Part shown: piece by piece, positions 34,570-42,081 of the stretch
Layout: each line of letters starts with the position of its first letter
Position numbering within the stretch: the stretch's first letter is position 1
Assembly: GCF_004359575.1 (NCBI RefSeq)
Contig: NZ_SCWF01000006.1
Coordinates: 62,001 to 126,000, forward strand
DNA length: 64,000 nucleotides
From: Macrococcus bovicus
GTDB taxonomy: Bacteria; Bacillota; Bacilli; Staphylococcales; Staphylococcaceae
Direction of reading: 5' to 3'
Position numbers and translations under genes: made by a program
The notes under the pieces: model-generated
Seen by the model: only the letters and a program-made list of their open reading frames with translations
Told to the model about the DNA's origin: nothing
The model's database searches: none

Positions 34570-35730
34570 ATGGAAGAACAATTATTCGAAGATTTAACAG
34601 ACAGACATGAACAGGACAAAAAAGCAGTCGATCTGTCAGAACTTTTCTATGACCTGGTCTTTGTCTATGCCATCTCACAGATTTCCCATACCATTCTGTA
34701 TACAGAGAATGGGGATATTCCTCTGCTAAATTTTATCAAATATTTTATCATGACGCTCGTTTTCTATACAGTCTGGTCCTATCAGACGACTTATACCAAC
34801 CGTTTCGGACTGATACGGGCCAAGGATCTCTTTTTCCTGCTCTTCAACATGTTCATCGCTATCTTCTTAGCGATCAGCTTAAAAGGTGATATTCGTTCAG
34901 TGTTTGATTCCATCAATGTCTGTATCGCCATTCTGTTCATCAGTACCAGCCTGCAGTTCTTTCTATCTCTCAAGGATAAAATCTTAGCGCATGACCGCTT
35001 CGCCGCCAAACTATTCGGCACCATCATGCTCATCAGTGCCTGTCTTGCCACCGCCGCTATCTTTGCGACAGGGCCATTTATGTACGGGCTATTCATCACA
35101 GCTATTCTGTCGGCCACCCTGCTGCCGATGCCTTTCAGAAAGAGGATCCAGCTGTCAGGTGTCAACATCCCCCATATGGCAGAACGCTATTCGCTGCTCA
35201 CCATTATCATGTTCGGTGAAGCGATTATCGGTCTGACAGAAATCTTTGATATCAAGCACTTGCATTTCACTTATCCTATTCTGTTCATTACGCTGATTTC
35301 ACTGTTCGGTACCTACTGGCTGAAATCCAACCGATTGATTCAAAAAGAGAACTACTCGTCAGGACTGACCATGACCGTCGCTCACTTTCTTATCATTCTA
35401 GGTCTGGGTATGGTCAATGCCTCTTTAGTCTTAAATGCGGAGGAACCTGTTGAAGATTCATTTAAGATTCAGTTGATGCATGCAGCCTTTGCCTTCTTTT
35501 ATGCCGGCATGCTCTTAACACTTCAGTATTCACATGAGAAATTCACGAGTGACCGCACGCTCCGGATAGTGATACCGATTATTTTGATCATCAGTTTCAT
35601 CATCGCTTATTTCACTAGACATATGCCCTATACGCTGACCCTTACAGGCGCCGTGACCACTACAGTGATATTCTTTGTTTACTTCTATATTTACAAAAAG
35701 AAACATCCAGACATAGAGAAAGAGGACTAG
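34570..35730 (+). CDS. ltrA: Low-temperature-requirement (LtrA) family membrane protein
   Basis: A 386-residue polytopic protein of the LtrA family with about 11 to 12 hydrophobic helices. Signatures are ELFYDLVFVYAISQ near residue 22, YSLLTIIMFGEAIIGL near 213 and SGLTMTVAHF. The family is named from a Listeria cold-growth mutant; the biochemical function is unknown. AAGGAG precedes the ATG. Its stop overlaps the end of the convergent phosphatase gene by 4 bases. Confidence 0.88.
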   Translation: MEEQLFEDLTDRHEQDKKAVDLSELFYDLVFVYAISQISHTILYTENGDIPLLNFIKYFIMTLVFYTVWSYQTTYTNRFGLIRAKDLFFLLFNMFIAIFLAISLKGDIRSVFDSINVCIAILFISTSLQFFLSLKDKILAHDRFAAKLFGTIMLISACLATAAIFATGPFMYGLFITAILSATLLPMPFRKRIQLSGVNIPHMAERYSLLTIIMFGEAIIGLTEIFDIKHLHFTYPILFITLISLFGTYWLKSNRLIQKENYSSGLTMTVAHFLIILGLGMVNASLVLNAEEPVEDSFKIQLMHAAFAFFYAGMLLTLQYSHEKFTSDRTLRIVIPIILIISFIIAYFTRHMPYTLTLTGAVTTTVIFFVYFYIYKKKHPDIEKED

Positions 35731-35747
35731 TGATAGTCCTCTTTTTT
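35719..35747. terminator. Terminator embedded in two overlapping gene ends
   Basis: AAGAGGACTA / TAGTCCTCTT hairpin with T and A runs. It covers the stop codons of both convergent genes (ltrA and the phosphatase), a compact arrangement. Confidence 0.88.
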
Positions 35748-36374
35748 CACGTTCTCTGTATAGAGTTTCTTGATTTCACCGGATTCACTGATCAGTACAG
35801 CTGTCATATTATCGAAGTTGCCCGCACCGCTATCAATATTGAGCGCGTGATATTTCTTGCTGTATTCTGCATGTTTCGACTCAGTCGGCGTATGGCCGAA
35901 CACCTGCAGTTTCTTCATATTCTTCAGACGTCCCCGATATCTGAGGACACTCCAGCTCGAATTCTCATTGAATTTACGCAGACCGAGCCAGTTGACACCT
36001 GCATGGGTGACGTAGATGACTTCATCTTCATAATGGAGCGGCAGACGCTTCATCCATTTCAGGTCATCCCGGTATTGATCTCGCAGATCATACTTCGCCA
36101 GCGTATTGCGAAAATTTTCTTTAATCTCCTGCAGCGGTACATCCTTCTCGATATACTGGACCATTTCATATTCATGATTCCCTTTGATACATACTGTACC
36201 GGGATACTTAGCTTGCAGCGTCCTGATGAGTTCTACGACCTTGTGAGAATGTTTCCCTTTATTGATATAGTCGCCGACAAAAATCAACTTCTGATGATCG
36301 CTGTCCCAGTGCTGAAGCAATTTCTTCAGTGTATAGAAACAGCCATGCACATCACCCACAATAAAATAATCCAT
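35727..36374 (-). CDS. Metallophosphoesterase (PrpE/ApaH-type serine/threonine phosphatase-like)
   Basis: A 215-residue calcineurin-like phosphoesterase. Metal-site motifs are GDVHGCF at 7-13, VGDYINKG near 34-41, IKGNHEYEM near 63 and YVTHAGVNW and VFGHTPT later. The set matches bacterial PPP-family phosphatases acting on phosphoproteins or diadenosine tetraphosphate. Length is typical. A 64-base gap then an unrelated small membrane gene lie on its downstream-strand neighbour side; its own start is at 36374 after AAAGGGTG. Confidence 0.88.
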   Translation of the reverse strand: MDYFIVGDVHGCFYTLKKLLQHWDSDHQKLIFVGDYINKGKHSHKVVELIRTLQAKYPGTVCIKGNHEYEMVQYIEKDVPLQEIKENFRNTLAKYDLRDQYRDDLKWMKRLPLHYEDEVIYVTHAGVNWLGLRKFNENSSWSVLRYRGRLKNMKKLQVFGHTPTESKHAEYSKKYHALNIDSGAGNFDNMTAVLISESGEIKKLYTENVKKEDYH

Positions 36375-36438
36375 TGTTTTATCACCCTTTAAAGTAGTTC
36401 TTTTATTTTACCACTTCAAGAATTAAAGAAACTAAGAA

Positions 36439-36798
36439 TCAGTGATTATAAGCTTTTAACTTTTTTAAGAGTTGCTTCTTGTCAGCCTTATCCATAAAGA
36501 AGGTATAGCCTTCTTTGTCGTCAGGCGTCAGCGTGTAGGCATTTAAACCGGTGTAAGACCAGAGCTGCTGCTTAGTTAATCCTGTCTTCTCAATCTCTTT
36601 ATTCAGCGCCTCATTCAGCTCCGCTTCATCGACAGTCCAGCTGAAATAGAAATACGTGAACACGAGTGCCAGAGCTACATGAACGACTATCTTCAGCCAG
36701 GCATGCTGCGACTGGTAAGCAGGCAGACCAAAAAAGATATACGGAATGACCCACGCACTGACAAACAACCATGGGTGACGCTCTATTTTTTTAATCAT
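36439..36798 (-). CDS. Small two-helix membrane protein, possible partner of 36811-37065
   Basis: A 119-residue protein with two N-terminal hydrophobic helices (LFVSAWVIPYIFFGLP; IVVHVALALVFTYFYFSW) and a charged cytoplasmic C-terminal half (ELNEALNKEIEKTGLTKQQLW ... DKKQLLKKLKAYNH in parts). AGGAGGAGAAT precedes the ATG. It lies 12 bases downstream of the Gly-rich small protein gene and is surely co-transcribed. No family is recognised; an immunity- or accessory-type role is only suggested by the neighbour. Confidence 0.65.
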   Translation of the reverse strand: MIKKIERHPWLFVSAWVIPYIFFGLPAYQSQHAWLKIVVHVALALVFTYFYFSWTVDEAELNEALNKEIEKTGLTKQQLWSYTGLNAYTLTPDDKEGYTFFMDKADKKQLLKKLKAYNH

Positions 36799-36810
36799 CT
36801 ATTCTCCTCC

Positions 36811-37065
36811 TCAGTCGAAACAATAATTCGAAGCAGCCATCATTCCAAAGCCAACACCGCCGACTGTAGCCCCGACAGGCATCAAGGTCGGAAATGCATA
36901 TGCACCTATCAAAGCACCCGTTCCAGCACTGCCGATTATACCTACACCGCACTGCATGGGTGTATGCGGTCCTTTATCAGCCTGACTGAAAAGAAAAGCC
37001 ATCATCAGAAACAATACTATCGCACCTATCGCTGTACGTTTACGCTGTTGTTCATCTAGTTTCAT
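36811..37065 (-). CDS. Gly-rich two-Cys small membrane protein, bacteriocin-like
   Basis: An 84-residue protein. The ATG at 37065 is chosen because GGAG lies 7 bases upstream; the longer frame to 37095 has none. Residues 1-11 are charged, 12-28 form a hydrophobic helix, and C39 and C82 flank a Gly/Ala-rich region with small-residue spacing (GSAGTGALIGAY, GATVGGVGFGMMA). That pattern resembles class II bacteriocins or glycine-zipper membrane peptides. There is no double-glycine leader, transporter or regulator nearby, so a bacteriocin call is tentative. Confidence 0.6.
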   Translation of the reverse strand: MKLDEQQRKRTAIGAIVLFLMMAFLFSQADKGPHTPMQCGVGIIGSAGTGALIGAYAFPTLMPVGATVGGVGFGMMAASNYCFD

Positions 37066-37233
37066 TTTATCACTCCTCATATTCATCATAGACAAAAGAT
37101 TTTAAACATAGTTTAACCTTATAAATTTAATTTTAAGATTAAACGCTCATATAATTGTCAAAAATTTGGTAATCATCGTTCATTCAAGCCACTATAATGG
37201 TAATGAATGTTTATACAGAAAGTAGGTCTATTT

Positions 37234-38646
37234 ATGATAAATAAGAGCATGTGGAAATTCCTTCTACCTATCATTATCGGCATCATCTTCTGGCTCTTGA
37301 CTCCTATGCGGCCGGAAGCTGTGTCTGTCACCGGCTGGCATATGCTGACTATCTTCATCGCGACGATTATCGGCTGTATTCTTCAGCCTTTCCCGATCGG
37401 CGCCATCAGCATACTTGGTTTGACAACCGCAGTCATTACAGGCACGCTCGGGATTGAGACAACCATCGCTGGTTTCGGTAATCCAAGCATCTGGCTGATT
37501 GCCATCGCCTTCTTCATCTCACGGGGCTTTATCAAGACAGGTCTCGGACGCCGCATCGCACTGATTTTCGTCCGACTTTTCGGCAAAAAGACATTGGGAC
37601 TTGCCTATTCCCTGCTTGGCGTCGATCTGCTATTAGCACCTGCCACGCCTAGTAACACAGCTCGGGCAGGCGGCATTATGTTCCCGATTATCAACGCACT
37701 CTCACGTTCATTCGGCTCAAAGCCGGAGGACCATACCGAACGAAAAGTCGGCAGTTATCTGACCTTCACTGAATTTCACGCCAATATCATCACATCAGCA
37801 ATGTTTCTGACCGCCATGGCCGGCAATCCGCTTGCCCAGTCACTTGCTCAGTCGCAGAACGTCCATATCACATGGATGAACTGGTTCACAGCAGCGATTG
37901 TGCCGGGCATCATCTGTCTTATTGCTGTCCCTTATATCATCTATAAAATATATCCACCTGAAATCAAGGAAACACCGAATGCACGTCACTGGGCAGAAGA
38001 AGAACTGAATACGATGGGGCCGTTAACCCGCCCTGAAATCTATATGGCTGTCGCTTTCATCACCGCCCTTGCACTCTGGATGTTCGGTTCTGCCCTCAAT
38101 ATTCATGCGACGACAGCGGCTTTTATCACACTCGCCATTCTGCTGATAACGAAAGTCCTTGAGTGGAATGATGTCCTGCAGGAAAAAGGGGCATGGGATA
38201 CCTTGATCTGGTTCTCCGTACTCGTCATGATGGCCGATCAGCTTAATAAGCTCGGCTTCATCCCCTGGCTCAGTAAAACCATCTCAAGCAGTCTCGGTCA
38301 TTTCAGCTGGCCGGTGGTCTTAATTCTGCTTATTTTGTTCTATTTCTATTCACATTACCTGTTCGCAAGTTCAACTGCACATGTCAGCGCCATGTATGCC
38401 GCCTTACTCGCCGTCGCGATTTCAGCAGGTGCGCCGCCCCTACTCAGTGCCCTTCTCCTCGGCTTCTTCGGCAACTTGATGGCATCAACGACTCACTACA
38501 GCAGTGGCCCAGCCCCTATACTCTTCTCATCTGGTTACATCGAACAGAGTGACTGGTGGAAGATGAATGCACTTCTCGCCCTGTTCTACATCATCGTCTG
38601 GGCCGGAGTCGGTTCATTATGGATGAAGATGATAGGTATCTACTAA
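37234..38646 (+). CDS. DASS-family dicarboxylate/citrate:Na+ symporter (SdcS/CitT-like)
   Basis: A 470-residue divalent anion:sodium symporter with about 12 to 14 hydrophobic segments. Family signatures are GLGRRIALIFVRLFGKKTLG, APATPSNTARAGGIMFPI (first SNT motif), LTAMAGNPLAQS, and NLMASTTHYSSGPAPILFS in the second half. It resembles the 2-oxoglutarate/malate translocator-like branch. ATG 37234 follows AGTAGG by 7 bases; the extension to 37207 has no site. Divergent from the small membrane protein pair. Confidence 0.88.
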   Translation: MINKSMWKFLLPIIIGIIFWLLTPMRPEAVSVTGWHMLTIFIATIIGCILQPFPIGAISILGLTTAVITGTLGIETTIAGFGNPSIWLIAIAFFISRGFIKTGLGRRIALIFVRLFGKKTLGLAYSLLGVDLLLAPATPSNTARAGGIMFPIINALSRSFGSKPEDHTERKVGSYLTFTEFHANIITSAMFLTAMAGNPLAQSLAQSQNVHITWMNWFTAAIVPGIICLIAVPYIIYKIYPPEIKETPNARHWAEEELNTMGPLTRPEIYMAVAFITALALWMFGSALNIHATTAAFITLAILLITKVLEWNDVLQEKGAWDTLIWFSVLVMMADQLNKLGFIPWLSKTISSSLGHFSWPVVLILLILFYFYSHYLFASSTAHVSAMYAALLAVAISAGAPPLLSALLLGFFGNLMASTTHYSSGPAPILFSSGYIEQSDWWKMNALLALFYIIVWAGVGSLWMKMIGIY

Positions 38647-38955
38647 CTACGGCCTTCCTAGGAGGGCTGTTCTTTTATGTTATCGTTCTGTTACCACAGG
38701 CATCTGATGTTCCGCTATTCCCTGAATAATTGCATAGGCTAGAAACGGTGAAATCATGACTATCAGCAAGATAGAACGAACGATATGATGGTCTATTTAT
38801 AACTCTCCTTTTCATATTAGATTAATATTCATTTTACTCTAATGATGAAAAGAAATTACCTTAAAGTTTCCTTAAAAATTACCAGTAACAGCCATTTTTC
38901 ACTGAATGTAAGCTATAGTAACTCTAAACGAATCTAATCTTGAGGGAGGATTCAT
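38647..38955. other. 309-base gap with a hairpin and a weak minus-strand small ORF
   Basis: A short GC-rich hairpin (GCCTTCC / GGAGGGC type, 38652-38669) follows the DASS gene and may terminate it. On the minus strand AAAGGAG is followed by a 39-codon frame (38680-38796) reading DHHIVRSILLIVMISP..., hydrophobic, but its only start in range would be ATA. Beyond that the gap is AT-rich and I see no RNA gene. Confidence 0.35.
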
Positions 38956-39105
38956 ATGTATCAATTTCTGATCAATTTAGTTTTCGCCATCATTCTCGGT
39001 TTAATTGTCGGTGTCTTGTATCAGCATCTCATGTTCGGTTTATTCATATTCTTTATCACTGCTATACTTCTCGATTTCTACAGCAGGTGTCAGACTAAAA
39101 AGTGA
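38956..39105 (+). CDS. 49-residue hydrophobic membrane protein
   Basis: A short gene reading MYQFLINLVFAIILGLIVG..., with two hydrophobic segments joined by a short LYQHLM turn and a basic C-terminal end (YSRCQTKK). A strong GGGAGGA lies 6 bases before the ATG. A stop follows at 39103-39105 and a bidirectional hairpin after that. No family is recognised. Such small proteins often modify a transporter or stress response; nothing in the neighbourhood shows which. Confidence 0.65.
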   Translation: MYQFLINLVFAIILGLIVGVLYQHLMFGLFIFFITAILLDFYSRCQTKK

Positions 39106-39126
39106 GCAATTCAATACCAATGCGTT

Positions 39127-39160
39127 AAAAACCTCTTACAATGGCTATGTAAGAGGTTTT
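39127..39160. terminator. Bidirectional intrinsic terminator
   Basis: AAAACCTCTTACA / TGTAAGAGGTTTT hairpin between the 49-residue gene and the convergent DUF805 gene; its last base reaches the DUF805 stop. Confidence 0.88.
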
Positions 39161-39639
39161 CAGATTTCTGCTTTCGGGTCAGGTCCATACTTGTTAGTCC
39201 CTCTGTTCCCTTTAATAAAATTGATGATCAGTAAAAATAAGCCGCTTAGCGCTGAGATAATAGCCAGCGCTATAAGGAGAGGACTTGCTTCTATCGTCAG
39301 CTGGAAACGAGTCACAATGAAGTCAATCAACACACTGACCATTGTAACGACAACAGCAATTCTGCCGTTCAGATTGATATCCTGCAGACGGCGACTCGCT
39401 TGAGCCATGGCGGGTATTAATAGAATTGACGGGAAGATTTTATTCACGAAAAATTGACAATGCTCAACAAAGTTAAATTGCCAGTTTGTCGCTACATCAA
39501 TCACCAGCGCCACTATGCCGAGAAGTAAACCGATCAGTAGGTTCGCCAGTATATTCAGCCAGACTTCGCTTCTTCTAGCCCGCCCTGAAAAATCAAAACC
39601 TTTTGTCCAGAATGCAATGACTGCTTCTTTCATTGTCAT
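39160..39639 (-). CDS. DUF805 membrane protein
   Basis: A 159-residue DUF805 protein: WTKGFDFSGRARRSEVWLN at the start, then helices and ASRRLQDINLNG, the conserved cytoplasmic motif between helices. Four hydrophobic segments are visible. Family function is unknown. ATG 39639 is preferred: the upstream gene's stop lies one base before it, with GGGGGTGG as a shared ribosome-binding site. It forms a two-gene operon with the 318-residue protein. Confidence 0.85.
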   Translation of the reverse strand: MTMKEAVIAFWTKGFDFSGRARRSEVWLNILANLLIGLLLGIVALVIDVATNWQFNFVEHCQFFVNKIFPSILLIPAMAQASRRLQDINLNGRIAVVVTMVSVLIDFIVTRFQLTIEASPLLIALAIISALSGLFLLIINFIKGNRGTNKYGPDPKAEI

Positions 39640-39640
39640 A

Positions 39641-40597
39641 CTAGTAGCCACCCCCTACTTCAACCGCGATATCCATATCATCCACTTGAAGGTGGTGCGG
39701 GTACTTCCGGAGTTTTTCTGCATTCTGCTGAAAATGAAGTTTGTAGATAATACCCCCTACTTTCTCTTCCACATCACTGTTGACCCCACTGTCATCTTCA
39801 AAGGTGAACTTTTCAAATGGACCCGCGATAAATTCTTGTCCCTTAATCCGCACTGGCAGCACCGTATACTCGTTGAAGATATTTACCTGCCTGCTGAAAA
39901 TATAGAAATGCATATCCGGCGTCTTCAACACCCCGGACAGTTTACCGAAATCTTCTTTCTTGACCGCTTTGACTGCTGCACGCTCTGATTGATAAGATTT
40001 CATTTCCTCATTCATACCTATCTTATTATTGCTACGGTCCAGCCAGATTCCTTGCTCATTCATCCATATCATACCTTTCTTCAGTGTGGTGGATAGCTGA
40101 AGACCTGCTGTATCTTCATCGTTCGTTATTAATCTATCCTCAAGTCGATCGCTGTTACTGAATATCCCGCTGCTCAGATGATGCGTTCCTGCCTTACTCT
40201 CAATATCCCACGATTTCTGCTGAAACTGGTCACCTACTCCGATGAGATGGAAATCCTTATCAGGAAATGTCAGCTTGACCATAGAATCATCCTGCTCTTC
40301 AATGAATCCGGTCAGAAGATAATGAGAGCGTCTGTAATCCCCACCATGCATCTCCAACCTCAAATAATGCTGATCAGGCAACTTATAAAGAGGACTCGCA
40401 TACTGTTCCGAGGACCCAAGCTTATCCTGCAGTAAAGATTTTATTTCATTGCTCGCATCTGTAAAATCAGTATACTCACCTTCCGCAAAAGACGAGTCAA
40501 CACTTGCCAAATGATTGCCAAGCACATAATCTCTTATATCCATGATGATCATTATACCTACAAAAATAATTAAGCATCCCAGTAAGATTCGCTTCAT
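39641..40597 (-). CDS. Uncharacterised membrane-anchored extracytoplasmic protein
   Basis: A 318-residue protein with one N-terminal hydrophobic helix (RILLGCLIIFVGIMIIM) acting as signal-anchor and an otherwise soluble, charged, strand-rich body. The sequence has many short polar turns (HYLLTGFIEEQDDSMVKLTFPDKDFHLIG is broken by no further helix). No motif is recognised. Its stop is one base from the DUF805 start, so both are made together, which may link it to an envelope function. Confidence 0.7.
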   Translation of the reverse strand: MKRILLGCLIIFVGIMIIMDIRDYVLGNHLASVDSSFAEGEYTDFTDASNEIKSLLQDKLGSSEQYASPLYKLPDQHYLRLEMHGGDYRRSHYLLTGFIEEQDDSMVKLTFPDKDFHLIGVGDQFQQKSWDIESKAGTHHLSSGIFSNSDRLEDRLITNDEDTAGLQLSTTLKKGMIWMNEQGIWLDRSNNKIGMNEEMKSYQSERAAVKAVKKEDFGKLSGVLKTPDMHFYIFSRQVNIFNEYTVLPVRIKGQEFIAGPFEKFTFEDDSGVNSDVEEKVGGIIYKLHFQQNAEKLRKYPHHLQVDDMDIAVEVGGGY

Positions 40598-40830
40598 AGT
40601 TCAACCCTCTTTTCACAATTACTACCATTAATTTCATATTAATTCCAGAAAGTACTAAATGTCAATCATCAATAAAAATAAACCGCCCCAAAAGGGACGG
40701 CTGATATTCTCCAAAATGGCATTATTCATCCTGAAATGTTTTCATTCTAAAAGAGAACGTCTATCTTTTTCCCAGTCATTGCCCGTATAATACTGTTAAA
40801 TCATTATTTTAGGAAAAAGAGGTTTTAATC

Positions 40831-41445
40831 ATGTTGCAAGCTGTTGTTCACGGCTTTTTGCTGGCACTTGGCTTAATTCTCCCGCTCGGTGCACAGAATA
40901 TTTTTGTTTTTAATCAAGGTGCAAACCATAAAAGTTTTATAAGGACTCTGCCTGTCGTTATCACAGCAGGACTTTGCGATACATTACTCGTGCTGCTTGC
41001 CGTATTAGGTGTCTCTCTAATCCTCACGCAATATCCCGCCCTGCAGCTGGCCATTTATTTAATCGGCCTCGCGTTCCTGCTCTATATGGCGTGGTCGTTA
41101 TGGCATGAGCAACCATCGAATACATCTGATGCACCGCCGATGTCTGCAGCGAAACAGATCAGCTTCGCAATGTCTGTCTCTCTCCTCAATCCTCATGCTA
41201 TCATGGATACAATTGGCGTCATCGGTACGAGTGCCACGTTATATAGCGGCGGAGAAAAAGCAGCTTTTACGCTGGCTACTATCACTGTTTCATGGCTATG
41301 GTTTTCAGCACTTGCACTCGCTGGTAAAAAACTCGGACAAGTCGATTCATCCGGCAGATTTATCATGATTTTAAACAAGGTATCGAGTATCATCATCTTA
41401 ATTGTCGCATGCATTATCATCAAGAATATCATGACCTTTTTGTAA
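40831..41445 (+). CDS. LysE/ArgO-family amino-acid exporter
   Basis: A 204-residue exporter with six hydrophobic helices. It opens HGFLLALGLILPLGAQNIFVFNQG, the LysE-family N-terminal signature; LLNPHAIMDTIGVIG is the second conserved segment. Typical substrates are basic amino acids (arginine, lysine); with an arginine-based polyamine route elsewhere in the window, arginine is possible but unproven. A TATAAT lies at 40786-40791. ATG follows AAAAAGAGG. Confidence 0.85.
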   Translation: MLQAVVHGFLLALGLILPLGAQNIFVFNQGANHKSFIRTLPVVITAGLCDTLLVLLAVLGVSLILTQYPALQLAIYLIGLAFLLYMAWSLWHEQPSNTSDAPPMSAAKQISFAMSVSLLNPHAIMDTIGVIGTSATLYSGGEKAAFTLATITVSWLWFSALALAGKKLGQVDSSGRFIMILNKVSSIIILIVACIIIKNIMTFL

Positions 41446-41450
41446 GCAGG

Positions 41451-41942
41451 TCATTCAAATGCCGAGGAATACTTAACAGTGCCTTTCATATTCGCAAGCC
41501 GATTTTCATCTAAAGGCAGCACCATAAAATATTCCTCCGGCACATCAAACGGTGGGTAAATCCCGTAATCACTCGCTTTTCTAAAGCCGAACTTCGGATA
41601 ATAAGTATGATGCCCCAGCACTATAATGGATGAATAGTCTGCCCTTCCAGCCATGTCAACAGCCTGACGGATAAGCTGACTGCCAATCCCTTGATGCTGA
41701 TAGGCAGGCAGAACAGATAAAGGTGCTAGTGCAAGCGCATGATGATGCGCCTGTCCATCCATAACCTGTATCTTAGACATCATTATATGCCCGACAATTT
41801 TCGTATGATCTACAGCAACGAGAGACAATGCCGGGATGTAAGCATCCGACTCTTTAATCTTCATAATCAGCTCTTGCTCCGTATGATCACTCATCTCTTC
41901 ATCTTTAAATGCCGCTTCTACCACCTTTTGAATTTCAATCAA
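41451..41942 (-). CDS. GNAT N-acetyltransferase
   Basis: A 163-residue GNAT protein (COG3153-like). Motif A is LSVLPAYQHQGIGSQLIRQAV, then IIVLGHHTYYPKFGFRKASDYGI and PPFDVPEEYFMVLPLDEN at the end, the typical tail of this subgroup. Substrate unknown. Its start end lies about 140 bases from the first CRISPR repeat; its composition fits the surrounding genes rather than the A+T-rich CRISPR-Cas block, so it marks the right-hand limit of the neighbouring core region. Confidence 0.85.
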   Translation of the reverse strand: MIEIQKVVEAAFKDEEMSDHTEQELIMKIKESDAYIPALSLVAVDHTKIVGHIMMSKIQVMDGQAHHHALALAPLSVLPAYQHQGIGSQLIRQAVDMAGRADYSSIIVLGHHTYYPKFGFRKASDYGIYPPFDVPEEYFMVLPLDENRLANMKGTVKYSSAFE

Positions 41943-42081
41943 TTACAAGTTACTACTAGATATCTTTATACTAGCCTAACTATTATGTTTGATAAAGATT
42001 GAAGGAGGGGTGCTTGTTTACTCAATTGACGTATTCATCCGCACCCATTACTAAAAATTCTAACAGACTGTTTGAACCAAT

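Noticed and set aside
40675-40705. Terminator-like hairpin (CCGTCCC / GGGGCGG) on the minus strand
   Set aside because: No gene or clear promoter upstream on that strand; only a 24-codon frame crosses it. I could not support an sRNA.
40741-40754. 14-base match (TTCATTCTAAAAGA) to the CRISPR repeat outside the array
   Set aside because: Flanks do not continue the repeat and the segment is A+T rich; chance or a relic cannot be told apart.
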